From Megasphaera micronuciformis F0359 (GTDB lineage Bacteria; Bacillota; Negativicutes; Veillonellales; Megasphaeraceae): DNA of 64,000 nucleotides. Positions 25,610 through 33,394 of this stretch are shown piece by piece; the stretch's first letter is position 1; the number at the start of each line of letters is the position of its first letter. The DNA lies in the NCBI RefSeq assembly GCF_000165735.1, contig NZ_GL538184.1, positions 62,001 through 126,000 on the forward strand, given 5' to 3'. The notes under the pieces are model-generated. The model did no database searches. It saw nothing but the letters and a program-made list of their open reading frames with translations, and had not been told where the DNA came from. The position numbers were made by a program, and so were the translations under genes.

Positions 25610-26839
25610 TTATTTTTTCTTCGTCGGTATGATTACCTCATCTATAAGCCGACCGTCCCTTTTATAAGCGGACACATAAAAACCGTCTTTTCGCAACCGT
25701 AACTCCACATATACAGGAAGGTCCATGCAATCGTCATAGGCAACATCAAAAGGACGTCGTACAGCTTCTGCCCAAGTTTCGGATCCGGAACGTCCCGTCG
25801 TAATATAGACAGTCCCCTTTGCTTCCGGTCTTCCTTCTCTCAACGGATAGGAACGAGCATAACAATGCTCATGCGCTGTAAATACCAAGGGAACTTCATA
25901 CTTATCTATGAGCGGCAAAAAGGCGGTTCCGTTCACATCTTTTGCCCCTGAATACGGAGTACTCCACGGCGAACGATGCATTAACAAAATCACTCTTTTA
26001 TGTTCCGTCTCCGATTGTTTAAGTATCTTCTCCAACCAACCCGCTTCAAGCGTCAGCATGTTCGGCCTCGTGGCTCCCAACTCTTCCTCGTTTGTATTTA
26101 AGCTGATAAAGCGGACATCCCCGTAATCGAAGAAGTAGGCCAAGCCCGTTTGCCCCTCGGGACCGTTTTGCGGCACGGGAAACAAGGATCTGTACGTTTC
26201 CGGTTCTGCAAATGTCCAGGTCATGCTATACGCCTCGTGGTTTCCCAACACGGGTGCCAGCGGAATATTTTCGGCAGATCGGCCTTCATCCAACCACGCC
26301 TTCCATTGAAACCAAGCTTGACCGTTATCCGTCAAATCTCCCATAGATATTCTCAAATCCGCCTGTGGCATGTGCCGAAGTGCAGCATTTACAGTCTTTC
26401 CCCACTCGCCGTAGTCTACGGATTGAGAGTCTCCCATAACGGATATCTTATATTCGAGCGGCGATTTCTCCGGCATTGTAAAGGCCCCGTCTACCCGATC
26501 AGTCTCGGTAGCTACAGTATATACATATTCCGTGCCCGCCTCCAGTCCAGTCAATCTGACTGCATAGGATTGCCACGCTCTTTCCGTACCTTCAGCATAA
26601 AGGGGCGGGCGCTCTCCCCATATGACAAAAGCCGTTTTTTCATATGTATCACCCTTCTTTTTATATGAAAAAACAGGATAAGTCCCTGCGCGATCATCGA
26701 GCCAGGCTACGGTTCGCGATGTCAGTCCGTCTTCTCCGACAATCTGCATGACATGTTGTACCTGTGCCGCTACCGGCCATACTAATCCAAACGCACTGAT
26801 AACACCGAAACACGCAGCATGTAAAACCCTTTTTTTCAT
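25610..26839 (-). CDS. Secreted purple-acid-phosphatase-like metallophosphoesterase
   Basis: 409 residues. A signal peptide (residues 1-25, ending AAAQ-like VAAQV) is followed by an N-terminal fibronectin-like domain of the PAP type (about 26-125) and a calcineurin-like phosphoesterase domain. Metal ligands are visible in VMGDSQ, SMGDLTDNG, LGNHEAYS, LMHRSPW and FTAHEHCYARSYP. Likely releases phosphate from organic esters in the periplasm. Monocistronic. Confidence 0.9.
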   Translation of the reverse strand: MKKRVLHAACFGVISAFGLVWPVAAQVQHVMQIVGEDGLTSRTVAWLDDRAGTYPVFSYKKKGDTYEKTAFVIWGERPPLYAEGTERAWQSYAVRLTGLEAGTEYVYTVATETDRVDGAFTMPEKSPLEYKISVMGDSQSVDYGEWGKTVNAALRHMPQADLRISMGDLTDNGQAWFQWKAWLDEGRSAENIPLAPVLGNHEAYSMTWTFAEPETYRSLFPVPQNGPEGQTGLAYFFDYGDVRFISLNTNEEELGATRPNMLTLEAGWLEKILKQSETEHKRVILLMHRSPWSTPYSGAKDVNGTAFLPLIDKYEVPLVFTAHEHCYARSYPLREGRPEAKGTVYITTGRSGSETWAEAVRRPFDVAYDDCMDLPVYVELRLRKDGFYVSAYKRDGRLIDEVIIPTKKK

Positions 26840-26873
26840 GATTACACCTACCTTTTTCTTAGTATAACGAAAA

Positions 26874-26907
26874 AAGCAGGTTCTTCAAAAGAAGAACCTG
26901 CTTTTAT
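26874..26907 (-). terminator. Terminator after the HAAAP permease
   Basis: AAAAGCAGGTTCTTC / GAAGAACCTGCTTTT with a 4-nt loop, 7 bp past the permease stop codon. Confidence 0.88.
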
Positions 26908-26913
26908 ATCAGC

Positions 26914-28206
26914 TTAAATCATGGCAATAAACGGGGATACAACGAGAAGTACTCCGGAGAATACAATAAGATTGAGTACCATCCCCTTGTACTTACGCAA
27001 AGAACCGACCTTATATACCAAGTATGCGGGAATAAGGCACCCGATACATCCCAAGATGGGTCCTAAGAAGGATAGCAGTTTAAGAATCGGTGCATTGAGT
27101 ACAATGGCACCCCAGGACACGGAAACCGCAAAAACCAAAATACCTTTAGAAACGAGTTCTTTATTAATTTTTTCTGCCGGTAAGAGACGCGATAAGATAT
27201 TTAAAGCAATACCCGTGCACGCTTCCTTAAAGCCCAAGAAAACACTGAAGTATGCCGTTACGACGGCAAAGATATTGAGGATAAGACTGAAGATTTTAAC
27301 TGCATCCGCATCGGCACCGCGCGCCACCATGGCCAGAGCCGAGATATTATTCGTATATGCTTCAACAGCCTGTTCGTGGCCCATAGCCAAGTTAAAGGAC
27401 ATAGCGTACGAGAATACGGTAATAAAGAGAACAAAGAAGGCTATTTTCATAGCTCTCATTGCCTTATACCGCGCTACATGAATGGATGTATGATGAGACC
27501 GATAAGAAATGACCATAGGGCTCAAACAGGGAATGAAAATAATAGAGGTCAGTGTATAAGGGAGCATGATGATCGTCTGCTTCAAAATATACGACCAGTC
27601 GGGGAAAGCTCCGAGGTTCGCCAAATCCCATGACTGTACCATCAATAAGCCCAAGCAGGCGACAACGCACAGTTTGGTCAAAACCATTAACGTCGATACC
27701 TTAAAAAGAAGTTGTTCACCGCGAGAGGCAACGACAACCATAAAACAAATAACGGCTAAGCCGTATAAAGGATTATCGGACAACAACCCTTTCGTAACGC
27801 CGAAAGACTGCAAAAATGAGGCACTGTCATTAGTCAGAGCCGTAGAATACATGAAGACACAAATAAGGCTCATCATAAAGTACAAAATGCCGAGGAAAAA
27901 TCCCCAGTTTTTTCCTAAATAACCGCCGATAATACTGGGATAATCATTACAGTCCGGCGAGTCCGCCAAGGTATTGATGAATAACCGTTGTAACAAATAA
28001 ATAGAAGGATAAGCAATAAGTGCGGACAATAAAAATACCCAGACACCTACAAGCCCGACCTGTACGGGGAGAAATACAATCCCTGCCCCGATGGCCATGC
28101 CTATACTCATAATTATCCAACCTCTGTCGGTACTGTCGAATTTAATCGCTTCTTTCCATTGGGCCTCGCTCATACCGGCCTGTTTTGCCAAGTCTGCCGT
28201 GGACAT
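26914..28206 (-). CDS. HAAAP-family amino-acid permease (serine/threonine type)
   Basis: 430 residues, about 11 membrane segments. DSTDRGWIIMSIGMAIGAGI and FLPVQVGLVGVWVF are typical of the SdaC/TdcC/YhaO group, which imports serine, threonine or other hydroxy/aromatic amino acids with H+ or Na+. A hydrophilic 30-residue N-terminus precedes the first helix. A 23-codon ORF lies 85 bp upstream on the same strand. The divergent XRE regulator at 28622 may control it. Confidence 0.9.
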   Translation of the reverse strand: MSTADLAKQAGMSEAQWKEAIKFDSTDRGWIIMSIGMAIGAGIVFLPVQVGLVGVWVFLLSALIAYPSIYLLQRLFINTLADSPDCNDYPSIIGGYLGKNWGFFLGILYFMMSLICVFMYSTALTNDSASFLQSFGVTKGLLSDNPLYGLAVICFMVVVASRGEQLLFKVSTLMVLTKLCVVACLGLLMVQSWDLANLGAFPDWSYILKQTIIMLPYTLTSIIFIPCLSPMVISYRSHHTSIHVARYKAMRAMKIAFFVLFITVFSYAMSFNLAMGHEQAVEAYTNNISALAMVARGADADAVKIFSLILNIFAVVTAYFSVFLGFKEACTGIALNILSRLLPAEKINKELVSKGILVFAVSVSWGAIVLNAPILKLLSFLGPILGCIGCLIPAYLVYKVGSLRKYKGMVLNLIVFSGVLLVVSPFIAMI

Positions 28207-28290
28207 ATAAAAAACCTCCTGAATGTAAGATTTAATATTCCTGTCGTTTTCCCGTTAGACGACAGGTTACTGCTGAATTTCGCTTAAAAC

Positions 28291-28362
28291 CTAGAAAAAC
28301 ACGTTCCCTTGCAACACATGTACGGAAAAGGCAAGAATAAAAAACATTCCGATTTCATGCAT
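28291..28362 (-). CDS. Putative 23-residue membrane peptide upstream of the HAAAP permease
   Basis: An ATG at 28362, 9 bp after a strong AAAGGAG, opens 23 codons ending in TAG at 28291. The peptide begins MHEIGMFFILAFSV and is hydrophobic across most of its length, consistent with one short membrane helix. It could be a small transporter subunit, a regulatory leader peptide or chance. No terminator lies between it and the permease. The rest of 28207-28621 is AT-rich, with no other gene. Confidence 0.45.
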   Translation of the reverse strand: MHEIGMFFILAFSVHVLQGNVFF

Positions 28363-28621
28363 GCGAACAACTCCTTTCACCATTCTTCCCCCGATAATAT
28401 CCCCCTGTTCCTCTAGAGAATATTTAATATGCTTAAAGCATATCACTAAATATTAGTTTCACTCAACAATACTTGTTTCTCATGACACGAAACTTTTCAT
28501 TCCTTTTGTTTCTTTTAAATAGAAAAGCTCCCCTTTTTTCTATATAATTAGAAGCAAATATTCGGATTATATACGCTTAATTAAAAATTTAATATTTGTA
28601 AGAAACATTTTGAGGTGAACC

Positions 28622-29329
28622 ATGGAAAATTTGCAACGAGAAATCGGCAAGAAAATCAAGATTTACCGCAAGAAAAAACTGCTTACCGTAGCAGATCTGT
28701 CAGAGGCCATCTGTAAAAGCAAGGCCACAGTCAGCAAGTATGAAAACGGGCAGATCTCGATGGACATCCTGACCTTATACGACATCGCGCGAGTGCTCGG
28801 AGTTCATGTGGAGCAGCTTCTACATCCTGTTGAAGACAAGACGCTGAATCTTACGGAAACTCGTCTCCCAGCCTTCTTTCGTAATACCAAGCAGCTCTAC
28901 CTTTATTATTACGACGGTCGTTGTAATGAAATCAGCATCGGTATTATGGACATTCTGTCCAAAACGGGACCCAACACGTATAAAATCATGCTATACGTCA
29001 ATATTAACGCCTATGACATCTATCAGGACTGTGAAAACACGTATTGGGGAACATTAACCCATTATGATGCCCTATCCACTTTAACGCTCATGAATCAGAA
29101 TACGCCGACGGAGCAACTGATTATTACCATCTTATCCCCTTTTCTTGATGTTCCTCACAAGTGGGGCTTACTGAGCGGTATTTCCACGCGCCCGCTTATG
29201 CCCGTAGCCACAAAGGTCTTTATATCTAAAACGAAGCATGCCGATACGGAGGAATTTCGTAAAGATTTGAAGATTTCAAAAGAAGATATTCGACTTATGA
29301 AGCTGTACAACATGCTGTCCATTACTTAG
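28622..29329 (+). CDS. XRE-family transcriptional regulator
   Basis: 235 residues. An N-terminal Cro/C1-type helix-turn-helix (residues about 8-62: IYRKKKLLTVADLSEAICKS, TVSKYENGQISMDI) precedes a C-terminal domain of about 150 residues that I do not recognise (LYLYYYDGRCNEISIGIMD). The gene is divergent from the HAAAP permease across 415 bp. AGGTGAAC precedes the ATG. It may sense an amino acid and regulate the permease; this is positional inference. Confidence 0.85.
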   Translation: MENLQREIGKKIKIYRKKKLLTVADLSEAICKSKATVSKYENGQISMDILTLYDIARVLGVHVEQLLHPVEDKTLNLTETRLPAFFRNTKQLYLYYYDGRCNEISIGIMDILSKTGPNTYKIMLYVNINAYDIYQDCENTYWGTLTHYDALSTLTLMNQNTPTEQLIITILSPFLDVPHKWGLLSGISTRPLMPVATKVFISKTKHADTEEFRKDLKISKEDIRLMKLYNMLSIT

Positions 29330-29382
29330 TGTGCGACCTGCTGGGGAAATACAAAGTATAACTTTACCCATAATAAAGGTAC

Positions 29383-29412
29383 TTGACAATCCACCCACTC
29401 TCCCCGTATAAT
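29383..29412 (+). promoter_or_regulatory. Promoter of tRNA-Thr
   Basis: TTGACA (29383-29388) and TATAAT (29407-29412), both consensus hexamers spaced 18 bp, 14 bp upstream of the tRNA 5' end. Confidence 0.85.
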
Positions 29413-29425
29413 ACATGTTGTACTT

Positions 29426-29501
29426 GCCACTTTAGCTCAGCCGGTAGAGCATCTCATTCGTAATGAGAGGGTCGTTGGTTCAAATCCGATAAGTGGCTCC
29501 A
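29426..29501 (+). tRNA. tRNA-Thr (anticodon CGU)
   Basis: 76-nt cloverleaf. Acceptor stem GCCACTT/AAGTGGC; D arm GCTC...GAGC; anticodon stem TCTCA/TGAGA with loop TTCGTAA (anticodon CGU, reading ACG); T arm GTTGG/CCGAT with TTCAAAT; encoded terminal CCA. It stands alone, with its own promoter and terminator, just left of the foreign island. Confidence 0.96.
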
Positions 29502-29503
29502 AG

Positions 29504-29536
29504 TAAAGAGGCTTCCGTAAACGGAAGCCTCTTTTA
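29504..29536 (+). terminator. tRNA-Thr terminator
   Basis: AAAGAGGCTTCCGT / ACGGAAGCCTCTTTT hairpin directly after the tRNA. Confidence 0.88.
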
Positions 29537-29562
29537 ATTATCTTTATCAGTCTGCTGACTAT

Positions 29563-29577
29563 CGAAAGAGGCCTGTA
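29563..29577 (+). repeat. Left copy of the 15-bp inverted repeat
   Basis: CGAAAGAGGCCTGTA. Its exact reverse complement is at 31855-31869. Confidence 0.7.
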
Positions 29578-29819
29578 CGGATATATCCCATACATGGATT
29601 TGGAAAGGATTTTCATATTAAGAGTAATTAAAAATATTGAAATATAAGTGATTTTAGGGAAGTACTTTTAGGTATTTCCAATGTCATGATTTAAAAATGG
29701 GGCAAAAACGAATGACTCTCATTTGGTTTGAAAACCTATAATATCTAATGATTATGCTATACTAGAAATATAGTGTTGTTATCAATAAATATCAGTGCGA
29801 GACTAATCGGAGGATAAAA

Positions 29820-30178
29820 TGGAAAAATAAATTAATGAAAAAATTATCGAAATCGTGCATCAAGCCAACGATAAAAATCACCAAAAAGTAATCACGAGAC
29901 ATGTATGGAAAGATGATCTTGAATGTTGTGAAGAGATTCGACACCAAAGAGGGATGAAGGAGCTTTATCAGAAGCGTAAAGAAACCATTGAACGACTCTT
30001 TGGGACAGCTAAGGAGTACCATAATTTGAGATACACTAGAGAGAAAGGAAATTCCAAAATGGAGGATAAGGTTGGGCTTGCTTTGGCGTGTTTAAATATC
30101 AAAAAATTAGTGAAATGGATAGGGAATATCCCTTTTTATTTTGCTTTAAATCAGATTTTTGGATGGAATAGTAGATGA
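29820..30178 (+). pseudogene. IS1182-like transposase, C-terminal remnant
   Basis: An ATG at 29820 behind GGAGG is followed after two further codons by TAA; the frame then continues as INEKIIEIVHQANDKNH and runs to 30178. KRKETIERLFGTAKEYHNLR and VGLALACLNIKKLVKW match the C-terminal end of IS1182-type DDE transposases. The N-terminal part and catalytic core are missing, so it is inactive. Confidence 0.75.
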
Positions 30179-30208
30179 TAAGACAAACTATCTTTGAACA
30201 TACAAAAA

Positions 30209-30235
30209 GACAAACGCCAAAAATGACGTTTGTCT
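30209..30235 (-). terminator. Terminator after the YeiH exporter
   Basis: AGACAAACG / CGTTTGTCT stem with a 9-nt loop and TTTTT on the minus strand, about 35 bp past the exporter stop. Confidence 0.7.
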
Positions 30236-30269
30236 ACGTTTTGAGGTAGCCTTTAGGCTCCCTTTTTTC

Positions 30270-31280
30270 TTAGAAAATACCGATGAGTAATTGCATGCCA
30301 AGACTAGTCAGGATGATAGCAATCCAGCAAAGGGCTCCAAGAAGAATGGATTTTCCACTGGATTTGATCATAGCAATGAGGTTGGTTTTGAGACCAATAG
30401 CACTCATAGCCATGATGATGAGGAATTTAGAGAGTTGTTTGAGAGGTGAAAAGAAGCTATTGCTGACACCGAAAGATGTGAGAAGAGTAGTTAACAGAGA
30501 AGCTAGAATAAAGTAGAGAATGAAAACGGGGAAGATTTTTTTAAGCTTCACTCCTTGGTTGTTGCCTTGTTGACGGCTTTGCCAATAGGAGAGGAAGAGA
30601 GTGATAGGGATAATAGCTAGAGTACGTGTCAGTTTGACAATAGTTGCAGACTCAAGAGTGTTTGTATTGTAAAGACTATCCCAGACACTAGCAGTAGCTG
30701 TCACAGAGGAAGTATCGTTGACCGCAGTACCCGCAAAGAGAGCAAAACCTTCGTTGGAAAGATGGAGCCAAGAACCTAGAGTTGGAAAGATAAGAGCTGC
30801 CAAGACATTGAAGAAAAAGATAACAGAAATGGCTTGGGCTACTTCTTTTTCCTTGGCGTGAATAACAGGAGCAGTCGCTGCAATGGCAGAACCGCCACAG
30901 ATAGAAGACCCAACTCCAATCAAGGTAGCTAACTTTGTATCAAGGTTAAAAAAGCGTTGGAAAAAGAAAGCTATAATCAAAGCAATTGAAATAGTTGAAA
31001 GGATAACAGGAAGGGAAGATTTTCCAACTGCGAAAACTTGTGAGATATTGAGTCCAAACCCAAGCAAAATAACAGCATACTGAAGCAGTTTTTTGGAGCT
31101 ATAAGTCAAACCGGCATCCAGTTGTGTATAGGAAGTGAGAAAGGGATGGAGAATCATTCCGATAAAAATGGCGAAAACAGGTGCTCCCACAACAGGCAGA
31201 AATCCTCCTAAAACCCAAGAGATGATAGAAATGATCAGACAGACTAACAGTCCTGCCCAATTTTTTGATAGAAATGACAT
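30270..31280 (-). CDS. YeiH-family (UPF0324) putative anion/sulfate exporter
   Basis: 336 residues with about ten membrane segments. Family motifs: [69 protein letters not shown] and a C-terminal [19 protein letters not shown]. The wording and codon use look streptococcal. Function in the family is poorly defined; sulfate or sulfite export has been suggested. AGGTTT precedes the ATG. Intact, unlike its mobile neighbours, so it is probably the cargo that survived. Confidence 0.9.
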   Translation of the reverse strand: MSFLSKNWAGLLVCLIISIISWVLGGFLPVVGAPVFAIFIGMILHPFLTSYTQLDAGLTYSSKKLLQYAVILLGFGLNISQVFAVGKSSLPVILSTISIALIIAFFFQRFFNLDTKLATLIGVGSSICGGSAIAATAPVIHAKEKEVAQAISVIFFFNVLAALIFPTLGSWLHLSNEGFALFAGTAVNDTSSVTATASVWDSLYNTNTLESATIVKLTRTLAIIPITLFLSYWQSRQQGNNQGVKLKKIFPVFILYFILASLLTTLLTSFGVSNSFFSPLKQLSKFLIIMAMSAIGLKTNLIAMIKSSGKSILLGALCWIAIILTSLGMQLLIGIF

Positions 31281-31446
31281 AAAAACCTCCGAAAATAAAT
31301 ACTCTTTATTATATATAATATCTATTTGTCAGAAAAGTAAAATAGAAAGCAGGAATAAGGTTGTAAATTAACGGAATTTTGCGGTCAGAGAGCTTTTTCA
31401 GAGAGCTTTTGTAGTATAATAGATATATGTTCTTTGATCAATAAGG

Positions 31447-31761
31447 ATGCTCAAGAATAGGTATAAAATGATTTTTCAGCATTATGGATATATTCACTTG
31501 GTACCAGACATTGCAAGTGTCAATAAAGCTTTGAGTGTTCTTTTAAATGAATTAGATATTTATCCAATTATCACGACAAAAGGAGCACGTCATACCTATG
31601 GGAGCTACCTCTGGCACAAAGGATTTGACCTTGGAGTTATTGCAAAAATTCTAGGGCATAGAGATATTTCAATGTTAGTAGAAGTATATGGACACACTTT
31701 AGAGGAGAAAATTTTTGAGGAATTTAATCAAATCAGAGATGTCTGGAAAGATTGCTCATAA
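31447..31761 (+). pseudogene. Tyrosine recombinase (integrase), C-terminal remnant
   Basis: 104 codons covering the end of a phage/ICE-type integrase: GARHTYGSYLWHKGFD (Arg-His), ILGHRDISMLVEVYGHT (Gly-His and the catalytic Tyr). The SAM-like domain and first catalytic Arg are absent, so the enzyme cannot be active. Followed by TGGGGCAAA repeats and a hairpin. Likely the relic of the element that brought the island. Confidence 0.8.
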
Positions 31762-31806
31762 AAAAATGTGGGGCAAATGATGGGGCAAATCAGTTATAGA
31801 CAAGCA

Positions 31807-31833
31807 AAAAAGCCTTGTAAATCAAGGCTTTTT
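31807..31833 (+). terminator. Hairpin downstream of the integrase remnant
   Basis: AAAAAGCCTTG / CAAGGCTTTTT with a TAAAT loop, 45 bp past the integrase stop. A typical terminator at the right end of the island. Confidence 0.75.
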
Positions 31834-31873
31834 CCTGTTGATTTAGATGCCCCCTACAGGCCTCTTTCGCATA

Positions 31874-31907
31874 AAAACCGGTCGAAGCATCTCTTCGACC
31901 GGTTCCG
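31874..31907 (-). terminator. Terminator of the nucleotidase-phosphorylase-pnuC operon
   Basis: AACCGGTCGAAG / CTTCGACCGGTT with a 5-nt loop and a T-run on the minus strand, 15 bp past the pnuC stop. It marks resumption of host sequence. Confidence 0.9.
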
Positions 31908-31921
31908 ACAGATAATTCAAC

Positions 31922-32641
31922 TTATTCCGTGCCGCCTTCATTATCGGCACCGCCGCTGGCCCAAACCTTTTGAGCGTAAACGGCGTTGAACAGAAGGGCT
32001 GCCTGAAGCGCTACTTGCGACAAGTTGGCCCCTAAAGTCCCAACCGTATTATCGCCCATAACCATTTGAACGGACAAAATACTCCAATAGAGGAAGTTTG
32101 CAATATTAACAAAAATCCAGAGCGACCAGTTTTCATTATACTTTAAAATATAGAGAATCTGAGCAATGAAGCTGACTACAAAGTTAATGGAGTCGAAATA
32201 GGGGAGCTGACCGCCTACATACGCCAAAATAGCCCAACCGATAAGCCATGCGACAACAGCTCCCGTAAAAACCTTCTTGCGCGTTCCTTTTTTAAAGGAG
32301 CGTGTTGCTTCCTGCTGTCCCCATAAATACCACCCGATAGGTTGAGAAATTACATAAACAATATCCATGGCAAAGGACCCGTACGCATGACTGATCCAGG
32401 CAATATAAGTCATGGATACGCATTGTATAAACCCGAAGACGAAGGATATCTTACGTCCCTTCATACCGTAAACCAGGCATAAAACTCCGCCTATACCGGA
32501 AATCATCCCGATGGGACTATCCGGTGAAATAGCGTAGACAACGACTTGCAACAAAATAAGTAGTGATACATATTTTACTTCGAACTGTTTCCAGTTCGCA
32601 AACAACTGACTGTAAAGCCAGCCGTGTTTTGCTGTTTCCAT
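31922..32641 (-). CDS. pnuC: PnuC-family nicotinamide riboside transporter
   Basis: 239 residues from the ATG at 32641, preceded by GGAGG within the end of the upstream gene; the longer frame is a read-through of that gene. Seven membrane helices and PnuC-type motifs (SGIGGVLCLVYGMKGRKISF, DIVYVISQPIGWYLW, YNENWSLWIFVNIANFLYW). PnuC carriers move nicotinamide riboside by facilitated diffusion, trapped by later metabolism. Starts 1 bp after the nucleoside phosphorylase stop. No NadR-type kinase is adjacent. Confidence 0.88.
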   Translation of the reverse strand: METAKHGWLYSQLFANWKQFEVKYVSLLILLQVVVYAISPDSPIGMISGIGGVLCLVYGMKGRKISFVFGFIQCVSMTYIAWISHAYGSFAMDIVYVISQPIGWYLWGQQEATRSFKKGTRKKVFTGAVVAWLIGWAILAYVGGQLPYFDSINFVVSFIAQILYILKYNENWSLWIFVNIANFLYWSILSVQMVMGDNTVGTLGANLSQVALQAALLFNAVYAQKVWASGGADNEGGTE

Positions 32642-32642
32642 C

Positions 32643-33380
32643 TTATTCCTCCGTGTCATGGGCCAAAATGTTAAGGGCCAATTTAATCGATTCGTCCTGG
32701 CCCTTGGCAACAAGGTCGGCACTGTTTACGAGCGAATTGATACTGTCAGCCAAGTCTCCGTTGCAAAGGACGACATTGTTTAAAATCGACAAGGTTTCCA
32801 TGCCTCGCAATCGTCCGACGACGGCCAAAGCTCCCGATTCCATATCACAACCCAAGACACCTTTTTTGGCCCAAAAATCTTCCACTTCTTCATTGTCATC
32901 CATATAAAAACCGTCATGAGAGCGAATGATTCCGAAATGAGCCTGCGGTGCATATTTTTTAGCCAAGGCTAAGAGTTTAAAAGACGGAACGGCCGGATAG
33001 ATTTCCGGGGCATACTTTTTCGTAAGTCCGTCATCACGCACAATACCTTCTCCGACAATTAAGTCTCCCAAGCCAATTTCCGGCTGTAGGGCTCCGCATG
33101 AACCCACTCGTATAACCGTCTTCACTCCGATGTTGTGAAGCTCTTCGATACCTATGGCAGCCGAAGGGGCACCTATACCGGTTGACATAACCAGAATTTT
33201 CCGCCCCTTATATGTCCCCGTAACAGTGCGATATTCTCGATTCTCCATAATTTTTTCAGGCTCATCCAAAAATTTCTCCACAACGTCTACACGGGCCGGA
33301 TCGCCGACAATAACGGCACAATCCGTATCGACGGCATCGGTTAACTGAATATGCGGTTGCGGTTCTTTTATTTGTACCAT
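32643..33380 (-). CDS. Nucleoside phosphorylase (uridine/purine phosphorylase family)
   Basis: 245 residues. Motifs of the PNP/UDP family: GDPARVDVVEKFL (phosphate and ribose site), STGIGAPSAAIGIEEL, RVGSCGALQPEIGLGDLIVG and LGCDMESGALAVVGRLRG (ribose-binding Met-Glu). Cleaves a nucleoside to base plus ribose-1-phosphate. Located between a secreted nucleotidase and pnuC, so nicotinamide riboside is a possible substrate; uridine or purine nucleosides are alternatives. Confidence 0.9.
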   Translation of the reverse strand: MVQIKEPQPHIQLTDAVDTDCAVIVGDPARVDVVEKFLDEPEKIMENREYRTVTGTYKGRKILVMSTGIGAPSAAIGIEELHNIGVKTVIRVGSCGALQPEIGLGDLIVGEGIVRDDGLTKKYAPEIYPAVPSFKLLALAKKYAPQAHFGIIRSHDGFYMDDNEEVEDFWAKKGVLGCDMESGALAVVGRLRGMETLSILNNVVLCNGDLADSINSLVNSADLVAKGQDESIKLALNILAHDTEE

Positions 33381-33394
33381 ATTTATACCTTCTT

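Larger units (their letters stand above)
29563..31869. mobile_element. Horizontally acquired island, probably streptococcal
   Basis: About 2.3 kb between the tRNA-Thr terminator and the pnuC terminator. Contents: an IS1182-like transposase remnant, a complete YeiH-type exporter that reads as streptococcal, and an integrase remnant. A+T content and codon use differ from flanking genes. The ends carry a perfect 15-bp inverted repeat (29563-29577 and 31855-31869). TGGGGCAAA also occurs near both ends (29699, and twice at about 31771-31790), possibly att-site debris. Exact boundaries are inferred. Apart from the listed parts, 29578-29819 holds nothing I recognise. Confidence 0.6.

Noticed and set aside
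31361-31374. GTTGTAAATTAACG resembling the redox operator, inside the island
   Set aside because: No -10 hexamer lies 22 bp downstream and it is within streptococcal-type DNA; taken as chance.
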